Positions 24,006 through 35,504 of a DNA stretch of 64,000 nucleotides are shown piece after piece. Source of the DNA: Hyphodiscus hymeniophilus. Lineage: Eukaryota; Ascomycota; Leotiomycetes; Helotiales; Hyphodiscaceae. The notes beneath the pieces were generated by a model, which did not search any database, had not been told where the DNA came from, and worked only from the letters and a program-made list of their open reading frames with translations. The number at the start of each line of letters is the position of its first letter. Position 1 is the stretch's first letter. The position numbers and the translations under genes were made by a program. The DNA lies in assembly GCA_016508695.1 (NCBI GenBank), contig VNKQ01000017.1:992001-1056000 (forward strand), in the 5' to 3' direction.

Positions 24006-24758
24006 CTAAGCCTTCCACTCCGTGCGTCCAAGCCTGACAATGTCCGATTGTGCAAGTATCAATACCTTCTCCTCCACTTTACCTTCCAGCGCCATCAACC
24101 CACCTGCCACAGCAGCTTTGGCAATGATCTCCGCGTCCTGGGCCCAAAAGTCCTTGAAACCGTGGCCCAGCATTCCTGCAAACCCTGCGATTTTCCTGAC
24201 CACCGCCTCGGCAGGCCTACTCTCCTCTCTACTCCCCACAATCAAGCCTGGGCGTAGAATAATGGTATGATCGAATCCCAACGCGCTGACGCCATCTTCC
24301 AACTCGCCTTTCATCTTGGGATATGCCATCGACGAAGCGGCGGATGCGCCGCTCGAGGAGATGAGAACGTAGACCTTGACGCCGGCCGCCTTGGCTGCCT
24401 GTGCCAATGCGAGATTGAGATCGTGATCGATCTTACGTTGGTTCTCGACTCCTCCTGCGGCACCGCGCGTAGTCCCTAAGGCGGAGAAGAATATTGAGGG
24501 GGTGGGGGTCATGGCGGAGAAAGCGCCGGGCCATGAGGAGGAGTCGGATGATACTATCGGGTGGAGTTTGTGGGATGTAGAGACGGGGTCACGACGGGTG
24601 ATGGAGTGGATGCTGACGATTGAGGGAAGGGCGAGGAGGGTGGTGAGTATTTGGGAACCCTGAATGTAGAGTTAGCTGCTGTGTTGTTATCCGGCTAGTT
24701 TCAGGAGGGAATAACAAACCACGAGGCCCGTACTTCCTACCACCGCGGTTGAAGTCAT
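24006..24758 (-). CDS. FMP52: FMP52-type NAD(P)-binding oxidoreductase (atypical SDR)
   Basis: A 39-nt first exon (24758-24720) and a second exon (24659-24006) join over a 60-nt intron, giving 230 aa, the size of yeast Fmp52. The short first exon carries the dinucleotide-binding motif (TAVVGSTGLVGSQIL across the junction), which makes the splice convincing. Further hallmarks are FSALGTTRG, VLISSSGA, the SxxYPxxKGE active-site region (SMAYPKMKGELE) and LRPGLIVG. Yeast Fmp52 is found at the mitochondrial outer membrane; its substrate is unknown. The 3' end faces the preceding small gene, and only 157 bp separate them. Confidence 0.92.
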
Positions 24759-25631
24759 TTTGAAGGATGTATCCAGGTGAGGGTGAGGATGCTGGCGGAC
24801 TTGCTTTATGTAGGTGTGTGATCGACTGGTAGGTATGTGGTGATAACGCAGGTCGGATGTTGTTCATTGGTGACAGCCTTGCCAGGCCTGATATCATCAA
24901 TCATCCCATCGGCGATAAGACGATGACAGGGAATCAAGACCACAATGTCCTTTTTCCTGTCAGCAATCATATTCGAAGTGCAAAGAAGGATCCCTCCGCC
25001 AACCAATGTTCGAAGCAATGAATATTCGGGTGAGCATTTTCTGCAACGATCAAGCTTGAGCCTCGGATGTTTACTCGCACAGGTACTCGTACGAAGTACC
25101 TTAGCTGCGTGGAGTCTGCAAGGCTGATAGACCTGGTGGACCCTGAAATCTCTCTGTGGGGTTTGTGTGCCGCATGATTATTGTCATTCAATACAGCCAC
25201 TAACTCGTCCAAGCACTTTGTACAACGTCGATTGCTGGTGATGGTCACCATTGTTTGGGATCATGTCAATTGGCAAGTAATTTGACAAGAATACGCTACT
25301 ATGGACGACGTCTTGGAGATAATTATATGGTCAGCCTCGACGGGCCGGCGCACGCTCTCTCAATCCCTCGAGTCTGCGCCGCGTTACGTGCACACGGGGC
25401 CTAGACCTCCCGCTCTGTCCTCACTAGGATCTAGGAATCCTGCTCTTTCAAGTCCTTTTGGCGACCATGAGCGCCTCTGTGAGGCCAACTTGACCTCTTG
25501 TTAGATCTCCCTGGATCTCTCAAAGCCACCGAGAGCATCTCGCGGCCCAAGTCGTGAGAGCCCTACCAAGTCTCTCTTGAATTGCGTTGGATTTGACGTT
25601 TCGACGTTCACCTCCACTCTCTCCTGTCATC
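24759..25631. other. Divergent intergenic region, FMP52 / TLC protein
   Basis: Shared promoter sequence with no supported gene, RNA or repeat. Confidence 0.4.
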
Positions 25632-26721
25632 ATGCGAGATCCCTTCTTCTACGGTCCCTCCCAGGCACTCTTTGAACCCCTCTGCGACTTCCTTTCTCTG
25701 CAGAGTCTGTCCTACCACATCCACGAGATCTTGATCGTCTTTTGCATCTACCACAGTGAGTTCCCCGTTACTCTTTTGCATTTCTTACTAGATTGGCAGA
25801 TACCTATCCAACCCCTGAGTGTCTTAACATCCGGGAATAATGCTCAATGGTTCAAATTCAAACATCCTAAGAAGTTATGCTAACTCGTCGATCGTGCAGT
25901 CATCTTTGAATATATCGCGCCCCTACTATCAGCATCACTGCTCTCGAAAAGCTACAACACGCTCTCCTACGAGAGCAAACTACGATGGAACATGCACTGT
26001 GTGTCGATGGTCTCGAGTGTTGGAATCTGTGTCCTAAGCTTGTGGACGATCTTCCGAGATCAAGAACGCAGGCACATGGATCTGGGAGAACGGATCTGGG
26101 GATACACTGGTGCGGCGGGGCTTGTCCAGGCTCTTGCTACCGGATACTTCCTCTTTGATCTAGTTGTCATGGTCCGCTACCTCAAAATCTTCGGCTTGGG
26201 AATGCTGGCTCATGCGTCAAGCTGCCTCCTGACCTACACCCTTGGGTTTGTAGGTTCAATCTTTCTTCAACCACTGGTAAGTTTACAATACTGATTTCTT
26301 TAAGCGGCCGATATTCAACTATTATGGCTGTGTCTTCATGCTGTACGAACTCTCAACTCCATTTCTCAATATCCATTGGTTCTTCGACAAGCTTGGAATG
26401 ACGGGTACAAGAGCACAGCTGTATAATGGGTTAATGCTTTTGGGTGTCTTCTTTTGCTGTCGCCTTATCTGGGGCGCATATTCCTCTTTCAACATCTATC
26501 GAGATGTGTGGAACGCGTTACACTTTGATGCCAAAACTCACGACTTGTCTACTAATGGGGAGATTATGAAATTCGGAGGGGATAGACTACTTCCGACCTG
26601 GCTCGTTATGCTGTATATGGGAGGCCACGTCACGTTGCAGGTCCTGAACGTCTTCTGGTTTGGTAAGATGATTGCTGCGGTCAGGAAGAGATTCGTCAAA
26701 GTGGAGAAGAAGGAGGAATAA
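25632..26721 (+). CDS. TLC (TRAM/LAG1/CLN8) domain membrane protein
   Basis: Exons 25632-25755, 25900-26249 and 26305-26721 give 296 aa. Several hydrophobic helices are seen (IHEILIVFCIYH, MVSSVGICVLSLWTIF, LVQALATGYFLFDLVVMV, LMLLGVFFCCRLIWGAY, WLVMLYMGGHVTLQVLNVFW). TLC-type signatures are 'ESKLRWNMHCVSM', the central 'YFLFDLVVM' and 'MLYELSTPFLNIHWFFDKL'. The C-terminus is lysine-rich. TLC proteins include ceramide synthases and lipid sensors, but this one lacks the Lag1 HH motif, so it belongs with the TMEM56/FAM57-like group. A lipid-related membrane role is inferred. Confidence 0.88.
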
Positions 26722-27344
26722 AATGAAAGAGTTCAGAGGTACACCCATGAGGTGCTGTGGCATGCTGGCTATCTTTACATCAAAGACAAACGAGTGGTTG
26801 GGTGAAAGCGCATAGAAAGAGCCAGAAATAGAGGACTGAGGCTTTTCATGGTCTCAATTGTCTTCAAAGTGTATTACACTGTATTCTGAATCGTCGCACT
26901 ACCCAGTACTGATCCTCACACCCTCGTGATGCACCAGATGAACGTGTGAATGTATTTCGACGAGGCACGTGATCTTTCCGAACTTGAGCCGAGCTTATTG
27001 GACAATCCCAAATGCGCTGAATCACGCAATCGCACGAGGCTGGGGAGGTGCATTTTGGCCAACAGACTGCACTCCAGACGACGGCACTACTGACCAATTG
27101 ACAAGTAGACAAATCAAAAGACTTGCAATCTCCGCAAATGTTCTTTCAATCTACTTCTGTTTCGGGCTAAGCGTCTGGAGTCTGGAACCCTCCACTTTTG
27201 CCTCCATCCAACCTTTTTTTTTCTGCCGGGACTATTAACTCCATTCCAATCCAAATCGCAAGGATTTGTTTACTTTCGCTTTTTCCTTTGACTTTCTAAG
27301 TTCTTTTAGTTGCCCAGGTGAATCCTCTTGTTGAGGTGCTCAAC
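26722..27344. promoter_or_regulatory. MET10 upstream region with a CACGTG site
   Basis: It holds the TLC gene 3' flank and the MET10 promoter. A palindromic CACGTG followed by A (26966-26972) matches the TCACGTG core bound by Cbf1 in yeast sulfur-gene promoters. In filamentous fungi the usual sulfur regulator is CYS3/MetR, for which I saw no clean palindrome. The sequence TTTTAGTTGCCCAG just before the start may be an acceptor of a leader intron. Confidence 0.35.
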
Positions 27345-30300
27345 ATGGGCGAGCCAATGGATCTCGATGTATCGTCCAGCGGGAGGAAGAGAAAGGCAGA
27401 TGATGCTATATCAGTCATTAACCAACCTGCTAGAATCCAGGTGAGTGTGAAGATTTCCATTGAATCCGGAAACCATACTTACTCTGATCTTAGAAGCCAG
27501 CTGGTGGACCAACACTCGATAGCACCTGGAACACCGTAGACGACATCTCATCATTTCGAAAGTTTTCCTCGAAATCTACAAGTCTCCCCTTCGGCCAGCC
27601 AATTGAATACTCTTCAATCAGCGGGCCGACCTACGTTACGGCGCAGACTTTAATTCAGCAGGTCGCATATGCCCTCTCCGACAAGATATTCTCGTACTCC
27701 CCGAATCTTTTGATCTCGATATCGCTGTGAGGAATTGGGCTGCTGCGGACACGAAGAACGCAAATGGCTACACCACACAGGTCGCGCCTATGCAGACTCG
27801 TTCTGGTGCAGGTACTATCGCTCTGGGATACATGTTCTCCAAGGATTTCGATTTGACGAAGAGACACATTCCACAATCTCTTCTTGCATCATCCTCAAGT
27901 TTGCAAAGTCTGCGAACGGCCCTTGATCAGCTCGCCCTTTTATACACTGTTGCAAATCCACTGGTAGCACACGTTGCAGCCGTTGATTATGTACCTGGAT
28001 CCTCAGGTCTTGTCACAGACTATGCGACTGCTTTGACAGTGGCCGAAGAATTGGGCTTGGGGCTTGTTTCTAGCTCGTCTGCATATGAGGTTCAGCACAT
28101 GGCCCTTTTCTCAACTCTTCTAGCTACAGTATTACCGACAATTCACATCTTTGATGGCATTAATGTTGGACGGGATACATTACGAGTCATTGATGTTCTG
28201 AACCAGTCTGGTCTGAGCAATGCGTACACAAACGTTTTGAAGGAACTTCCCAAAGCTGGCAAGAAAGCTGATCCCGAAATGAAGGTTGAGCATTTACTCA
28301 ATGCTTTCAACAACGAGCTTGGTACTGCGTATGGACTGTTCGAATACCGTGGACACAGCTCTCCAGAGATTGTCTTGGTGGTCTTTGGAAGTGTTGAGAG
28401 CTCCCTCGCTACCCAAGTTGCCGAGCGACTTTCAAAGGAAGGTACCAAGATTGGTGTAGTGAATGTTCGCGTTTACAGACCATTCGCAGAGGAAGCATTC
28501 TTGAAAGTTCTTCCTGCCTCTGTACGAAATCTTGCCGTACTTGGCCAAGTTCAAGACCAAGTTGCCGTTGCAGATGTTTCGAGCCACTCAAATCTATATG
28601 AGGACGTCCTGGCTGCAGTTGCCTTCTCTGAGAAGTGGGCCACATCTCCACCTGTCGCTGACTTCAAATACGCTCGATCCGAGGCTTTTACACCTACGTC
28701 AATCGCAGCTATCTTCCGTCAAATCACAGGCAAGATTGCTGACGGCGAGCGAATTGAGCTGTTGAGTGCTAGCCAGGCTCAACAGTACACGTTCTGGGAT
28801 GTCGAGGAATCTGCGGCCTCTACAGCACCTTCAGCAATCAGCAAGTTACTTTCCGGTGATTCTGCCAGCAATGTCGTCTTCAGTCAGACACATGACAACC
28901 TTGTTCAAGGGGGTACCATCAGAACCGACATTCGAAGTTCGAAAAAGACTATCGAAGCCAATTACCCTGTTGAGGAAGCTGATGTTGCTTTCGTTGGCGA
29001 GGAGAAGCTGTTGAAAGAGATCGGCGTCCTCAAGAACTTGAAGAACTCCGGTGCACTCATTGTTAAGCTTCCGGGTGTCAAGGACGAGGATCTGGAGAAG
29101 AAGTTGTCCATTTCGGTGCGCAACGACATCAAGTTCCGCAGCATCCAATTGTTCATTCTAGACCCAACTTTGTCAACTGCAGTCGGGAAGGATTCTGCCG
29201 TTGAGACGCTACTTACGGAACTGGCATTCCTGAAGGTTGCGAGACCAGATTTAGTGGAATCTGCTGTTGAGAAGCTTGCGACCATCAACGCCAATGTAGA
29301 GCTTTTGACCGAAGCGGCCGCCTATTTGGAGACGGCACTTCGTCATATCGAAATTCCAGAAGCATGGGCTGAAGTCGAGGTCGATGCCGAGGTTCCTGAT
29401 CTACCCCGAAATATCAAATCTACTAGTTTTACTGGGTTCGACAAGGAGGATGCTGAGTTGCCTTCGTTGCTACATGATTGGCAGACTGCGGCCAAGGGGC
29501 TTGTTTTCAAAGAGGCATATGGCACGAAGACTGCTTTGAGACCCGATCTCTCCACCAAGACTTACGAGATATACGTCAAAGAGAACCGTCGGCTCACACC
29601 AATGACATACGACCGAAACATTTTCCATATCGAATTCGATATTGGCCAGTCTGGGCTTACCTATAACATTGGCGAAGCCCTTGGCATTCATGCTGAGAAC
29701 AATGTTGATGAGGTCAACGAGTTCATGAAGTTTTACGGTCTCAACCCAGATGACGTCGTTGAGGTGCCATCTCGAGAAGATCCTACCGTCATGGACACCC
29801 GAACCGTCTTCCAATCCCTTATTCAAAATGTTGATATCTTCGGGAAGCCACCCAAGCGATTCTACGAAGCCTTAGCCGAATTCGCGTCCGACGAGAACGA
29901 AAAGAAAGAACTCCTCACTCTCGGAGGTCCTGAAGGAGCCAACGAATTCAAACGCCGTGCAGAAGTTGACACCATTACTTTCGCCGATGTGCTCCTCGAA
30001 TTTCAATCTGCCCACCCCAGCTTCCACGATATCGTTCGTATCGTGAGCCCAATGAAGAGACGCGAATACTCCATCGCATCCTCCCAAGCAGTCAATGCTT
30101 CCACCGTCGCACTTATGATTGTAGTTGTTGGATGGGTCGACCCTAAAGGTCGTGACCGCTTCGGACAAGCTACTCGCTACCTGAGCGAGCTTTCAGTGGG
30201 TTCCAAAGTAACCGCGAGCGTCAAACCCTCCGTCATGAAGCTCCCCACCAAAGATACCGCGCCCCTCATCATGGCGGGTCTTGGCACGGGACTCGCTCCC

Positions 30301-30720
30301 TTCCGTGCCTTCGTCCAGTATCGCGCAATGCAGAAAGCACAAGGGAAAGAGATTGGTTCCATCCTGTTATACATGGGATCTCGTCACCAGCGCGAGGAAT
30401 ATCTTTACGGTGAAGAATGGGAAGCGTATCAAGACGCCGGAGTTATCACACTCCTTGGCCGTGCATTCTCGCGTGATCAGCCGCAGAAAATCTACATCCA
30501 GGATCGTATGCGCCAGACAGTAACCGACATAATCAAGGCATACATCAAGGAAGAAGGATCCTTTTATCTTTGTGGGCCGACGTGGCCGGTGCCAGATGTG
30601 ACTGAGGTGCTGGAGGAGGCTATTGCGACGGATGCAAAGGCGATGGGGAAGAAGGTCGATTCGAGAAAGGAGATTGAGCGCTTGAAGGAGGACTTGAGAT
30701 ATGTGCTTGAGGTTTATTAG
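27345..30720 (+). CDS. MET10: Assimilatory sulfite reductase (NADPH) flavoprotein alpha subunit
   Basis: Exon 1 is 27345-27440; after a 53-nt intron, exon 2 is 27494-30720, for about 1107 aa if one base is supplied. The N-terminal half is the pyruvate-ferredoxin-oxidoreductase-like region typical of Met10 (RSGAGTIALGYMFS, LFDGINVGRD-like IFDGINVGRD). The C-terminal half is a ferredoxin-NADP reductase module: FAD-binding region from about residue 710, REYSIASSQ near 890, GTGLAPFRAFVQYRA near 962, and the terminal SFYLCGPTWPVPDVTEVL. With the siroheme subunit it reduces sulfite to sulfide for cysteine and methionine synthesis. The reading frame breaks at the CCCC run 27699-27702: 'SDKIFSYSP' precedes it and 'SFDLDIAVRNW' follows in another frame. 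One missing C explains this; see findings. Confidence 0.93.
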
Positions 30721-31635
30721 GTGGTTTGATGATATGATTAGGATGTATATAGATCATAGCGTGCTTTCGAAATACAACGCATCCATGTCCTAGTCGAGGA
30801 AGTTCCTCGTGCCTTTCTTTGTCTGTGGGGATGGTGTTTCAATGTGTTACTGTAAGGCCTTGAATCGCTGAGCTCTCTCAGGCCGGTCAGAAATAGAGAA
30901 TGATTTCCCGTTACTCACAAGCGATGGACCTCTTGGGACTGTTCCTCCTAGTTCTGGAGGACTGCAAGGCTCCTCGGAGAAATCATGTTAGCCCAATTCG
31001 TCAATTTCTCTCAGGGGTATGGATGAGGTTTGCAAGCAACGTCTGAATTTCACTCGTTCAGTCGATGGCAAGGGCCTAGTGAATTTTGCAGAACTTGGAG
31101 TTTGTACATCAAAGTTATGTCGTGCTTTCGGATTCGGACACCCTCTTGAACCCCCGAGAATATCACGCGTGCATCTCATAAGAGATGTTGAGTGGCGCCT
31201 CTTCAGGAATATCTAAACTAGTGTTTCGTGTATTGAAGAGGTCAAATCTTTGATACCTTGTTCTTGAGCGTCTGTCACATCTCATGCCTTCGGGTTTCCG
31301 GAGCGCCCGCAAAATCTCAGACTTTCGTCAAAGATATCCATTTCTTCCTTCTCTGGTGATCTAAGATATCCTCTCGAATTTTCCGGAATACGGTGTTCAA
31401 ACCCAAGAAACTTGACGTCTCTTATCCAATCCGAAGACAGTCCTCGCATTAGCTAAATCATTCTTTGAAAAATTGTAGCATTCCGAAGAATTGGATCGTC
31501 TGAGTTCGGATAAATCTTTAGATTGGGAGATAGGGGGCTGTAAGTATATATTCATCGTCACATCCAGCAGGACGGGCAAGTCAAACATTCAACAAGAAAA
31601 ATATTTAGGAGATTAATTTTCATCCCCAAGACTCG
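30721..31635. other. Intergenic region downstream of MET10
   Basis: Contains the MET10 3' flank and the promoter of the next plus-strand gene. Only weak short frames are present. Confidence 0.4.
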
Positions 31636-32367
31636 ATGAAATCGACTTCCAATATGTCTCAGCAATACCGAAATAGAATGTACCCATTCACCATTCTCAG
31701 CGACAGGCCTCGTCGGACTCCAATGCAAATACCGGAAGTACCGGTACAGAACCCGACCCCGGGATTTCCCCGCACAAATCGTCGTTACCAAGAGCCTCCC
31801 GGAGACTATTTCTGGAGTCAGGAAACAAATCTTACCTCAGCTGAGGTTGAGAATATAGCTAATGTCATCGCTCGCTACACAAATTCCGACGTTAGTTCTG
31901 CCAAAGACTCAATTACCGACTTCTTCCACTTCACACTGAAGGATTGCTATGGAACCGTCGACGGAATGGCTATTAGCTCTGTCCATCAGAGAGCTTCGGT
32001 TACCATGAGATTCACATCGGCCGAATGGGTTAAATGGCACTCTAGAGATGTGGCTGTTGGGGGCTGGCACCGAGACGACGATCCGTATCCGGCCGATACC
32101 GATAGACACGTTCACAGCAGATACTCCACCGAGTTGACCGGCGTACCCAGTCTTGTCCTTGCCGAGAATGCTTTAGTTGAGACTGCAATGAGACAGGCCA
32201 AGCACGGCGAGATTGTCGACAGCTGGGCTTTGGACGCTCAGACGCCCATATCAATCCAGCCGGGCCAGATCTATCGTTGGACCATCGGCCAGGCGACTTC
32301 TCCTGTCAATCGAGCACCCGATTTGCGCATTCAGGATCGGGCCTACATCTCTGTCGTATACTACTAA
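31636..32367 (+). CDS. Hypothetical protein, possible 2-oxoglutarate/Fe oxygenase-like fold
   Basis: An intronless frame of 243 codons. The first 60 residues are Pro/Arg-rich and probably disordered. From about residue 130 come 'GGWHRDDDPYP' (an HxD), 'STELTGVPSLVLAENALVE', 'ISIQPGQIYRWTIG' and 'NRAPDLRIQDRAYISVVYY'. This order (HxD, beta strands, a small-x-x-APD then Arg before the last strand) resembles double-stranded beta-helix oxygenases. The expected distal metal His, at the place of N in 'VNRAPD', is missing. The fold assignment is inference and low in certainty; it could be a catalytically dead relative or an unrelated family. No neighbour suggests a pathway. Confidence 0.6.
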   Translation: MKSTSNMSQQYRNRMYPFTILSDRPRRTPMQIPEVPVQNPTPGFPRTNRRYQEPPGDYFWSQETNLTSAEVENIANVIARYTNSDVSSAKDSITDFFHFTLKDCYGTVDGMAISSVHQRASVTMRFTSAEWVKWHSRDVAVGGWHRDDDPYPADTDRHVHSRYSTELTGVPSLVLAENALVETAMRQAKHGEIVDSWALDAQTPISIQPGQIYRWTIGQATSPVNRAPDLRIQDRAYISVVYY

Positions 32368-33303
32368 GGCTTCATAGCTTGTAGACCTCGTTTGTAGATG
32401 ATCCATGGGAAGGGCGGATTCACTGTCCATTGTCTACCTATTTTGAACGTTGAGGGTCGGGTTTCTATCTCCATTGTGTATTACTGAGTCCAACAACTGC
32501 GGGAGATCTGATCGATTTCTAGCTTCCGGTTTTCTGCTCGGTGCATTTGGGTTCTGGTGTTTGGACTTCAAATGCGATGGATTTTTTGTTTAGATTTATG
32601 TTCGTTCGCCTGGCATTCTCTGCTTTCTATTTATCCTCATCAGACTTGTCATCGTCTCGTTCTAATTGATTCCCGCACTCTTTGCCTTACAGAGCCAAAT
32701 TAGTCACCCCTTTCATTGACTGAGCGAGATTTGGGCCATAACAAGCCGTCGGACAAAGCAAGATGCGTGTCTCGGACTCCCACATGAGGTAAACCGATAG
32801 AGCATTTCCTCACTCCATAGGAAAGCCGTGGAGGTAAAGGAAGAAACAAGGCAGCCGATGGTGGCTAGAGTCCATGCAGGATTTGAAGAGACCTAATGTA
32901 GGCAATTTAAAACAAATGATTCTTTATTGTCACCAACGATTTTCTCTTCTGCTCCAGTGGGGCTCAGTGGAGAATACTTAGCTTCGATAATCACCTGCAG
33001 AACATGTACATCGCTGCCTCAGTCTTTGTGCTTGCTGCAAGCGCTTTTGTCCTGTACCTTTGGCACACGGGGGAACAGTTTCTTATTCTGTTCACTGTAC
33101 CTGGAATTCTGTATACTTCTTGGCTTTGTGCCCGAGCATAGAATCAAGCGAGAGTCGCTCCCCTTCATTGCAGGTTCTTATATTTATGGTACCCCCATCA
33201 TTACTCCAAAGCCTTTTCTCCAAGCCTTCAGTAGAGCGGAACATTCAAAATCCCAATCCCAGCGTTATCTCAAACTTTCGTTCTCCTCGAGTTGCACGCA
33301 GAT
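32368..33303. other. Intergenic region before the vWA-domain gene
   Basis: Holds a 3' flank and a promoter. Short frames near 32927-33338 are unsupported. Confidence 0.4.
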
Positions 33304-35090
33304 ATGACCCAACCAGCTCCCCTCATCGACTTCCCTGACGCGGCAATTTGTGTTGCTGTTGACACGTCAGCCAGTACTAATGGAAAGACTCTCATAACCG
33401 AGCTCAATATTGCCCAGGATATCTGCAACTTGCGCTCTGCACAAAACCGAAAGCCTTTTTGGCTTCTCCCTTGGGACGCTACCACGGGCACGCCTCTTAT
33501 GCTTCCCAGAGACTCGGCACACCTGCGTGATATTACAGCATCTGGCGGGACCGCTCCCTCATGTATCTACAAAGATGCTGAGCACCTAAAAAAACTCCGG
33601 AAGTGCGACCTTTGGTTCTTATTCACCGATGGAGAGCTTAGTGATGCGCTTGTCGAGCAATTTGCCCAATCAACATCGAAGCAAGGATTACATGGCATTT
33701 CATGTGTCATTGTTGTCTTCGGAGAGACATCGCGCACCACTGTTGCCAAAAGCAAACTTTCAGTTGGTTATGCAACCTACGCCCTTGTGCCAAACAGTGT
33801 GATCCTGTTCCGCGATCTCACTACCGGTACTCTCAAATTGATGCAAGCCAAGGGATGTTTCAAGCGCCTTTTGAAACCGGGCACGGAACAACCGATCCTG
33901 AATGAGGACACAACCTGGGATCAGATGCCTGTTATTCAGTACTCTGATCTAGCTATGGTCAAGGTTAATTCCCCAGAAAAGGTGAGCGATGAGGAGTTTG
34001 TCCTAGACAATGGTATGAGATTCAAACTCAACGATCTCTATAATGGATCTGTATCTCCAGTGATTAGAGTGAGCGCGACCGGCCCAGACAACTTGAGATC
34101 GATCGTCATGTCCGAGAATCTCCGTGGTCGAGGAGACCAGCTCGACGCGTGGCTCAAGTCCGAGCAAGTTCCCATCCCATCGAAGCCTCTTGATCGTCCC
34201 GACGTCAATGGCTCGGCTCGGAAAATGGTTGAAGCACTCATCAAGGCCATACAGGCCCAGTCCATGGTTAATGACAATACAATCGTTGCCCCAGACGATG
34301 GAATCGAACGATTCCGATCAGACCTGCGGGCTGCTCACAAGGTCAACTGGCTCCACTTCCTCGAAGTTATGAACGACCATACAATCAAAGATCAAGCTGT
34401 TCGTGAATCCAATAGGAGAATGGTATCCGCAAGTAGCCATTCGGCCTCCATGCAGAGATCGCGGGAACAAACTCCTAAGGGACAAGCTTCTAGAGGACGA
34501 ACTTCTCGAGGAGCATGGCCCCGCCGCATGACACCTTCCATCCTCCTCGGCCAAGACTTAGATAATGGAGAAAGTGATGAAGCATCGCAGATGGATTGGA
34601 CGCCACTTTCAGCTCCATCTCAGTCTACGCCGGACGCTCTCCAGTCCCTCCCGATCCGAACCAAGCCGGTCACCCAAGACGAATCTATCGAAACCGAGGC
34701 CATATTCGCAGAGGTCGACGACTGCGCCCTTCCCGGCTTTACCCGCCTGCCTGCTGCCTCCCGTGCCGACTCTGAGTTTGTAGGCAAATGCCAGCTCTGC
34801 CACCGCGAATCGGTGCTCGCTATTCTCATCTCCAGCCAGAACGATACTGGTACCACAAACTTCCCGCCATATTTCACGAGGCCGCTCGTTTTGAAGTTTG
34901 ACGGCGTCACCACTGAATACACTCTCGGCTCCATCGTCTGCGATGCCTGTGCTCCACATGGTATGTTCCCTCGATTTCGCCACTCTTTATGTTTTATTAG
35001 AAGTTTCACTTCTTTGGAGCCCTCCTTACCGCCACTGAATAAGTAGTGCTGACTTATCACACTGCAGTCGTTCATCAAGGTGAGACCTAG
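33304..35090 (+). CDS. von Willebrand factor A-domain protein with C-terminal CxxC pair, stop codon inside a conserved-looking C-terminus
   Basis: Exon 1 (33304-34960) and exon 2 from 35068 (intron 107 nt). An N-terminal vWA domain shows the MIDAS motif DTSAS (about residue 20) and FTDGE near residue 110. A Ser/Arg-rich linker follows, then a C-terminal zinc-type pattern CQLCHRES...CDACAPH. In exon 2 the frame reads VVHQGET and meets TAG at 35088-35090. The same frame then stays open to a TAA... stop at 35357 and looks coding ('HNEAAWLEALNLIFRGTIKI', 'FGGFVRNEENTQWFAAIEW'). So the protein is about 560 aa as annotated, or about 650 aa if the TAG is an error, an allele or removed. Function unknown; vWA domains mediate metal-dependent protein contacts. 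Confidence 0.72.
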
Positions 35091-35504
35091 CACGGTCAGG
35101 ACGTTTACGCTGCAATTGCGTTGGTTTCGATAAAACACAACGAAGCTGCATGGTTGGAAGCATTGAATTTGATATTCAGAGGCACGATCAAAATCGATGA
35201 TGGGTTCACGGTTTTTGCGAGGGTTCTGGCTTCAGAGCGAAACGCCAATAATTTTGGGGGCTTTGTTCGAAATGAGGAGAATACGCAGTGGTTTGCGGCT
35301 ATTGAGTGGATCATGAAAGACCTGGAAAAGATGATTGAAGGTAAAAATAAGGTTTGAGTTATTATTCTGATGGTATCGGCTATGATGTATGAAACTGGAA
35401 AGTCGAGTTGGATTCTACTCAGCTTTTCACACAGCCTATTAAACACTGCATTTGAAAGAGAACACTAAATTACTAATAAACAAATACTAAAAGACAAACT
35501 CAAT

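Noticed and set aside
35068..35100. A 20-nt intron removing the TAG in the vWA gene
   Set aside because: GTGAGACC to GGTCAG is only 20 nt, below any plausible fungal intron, and does not keep the downstream frame.
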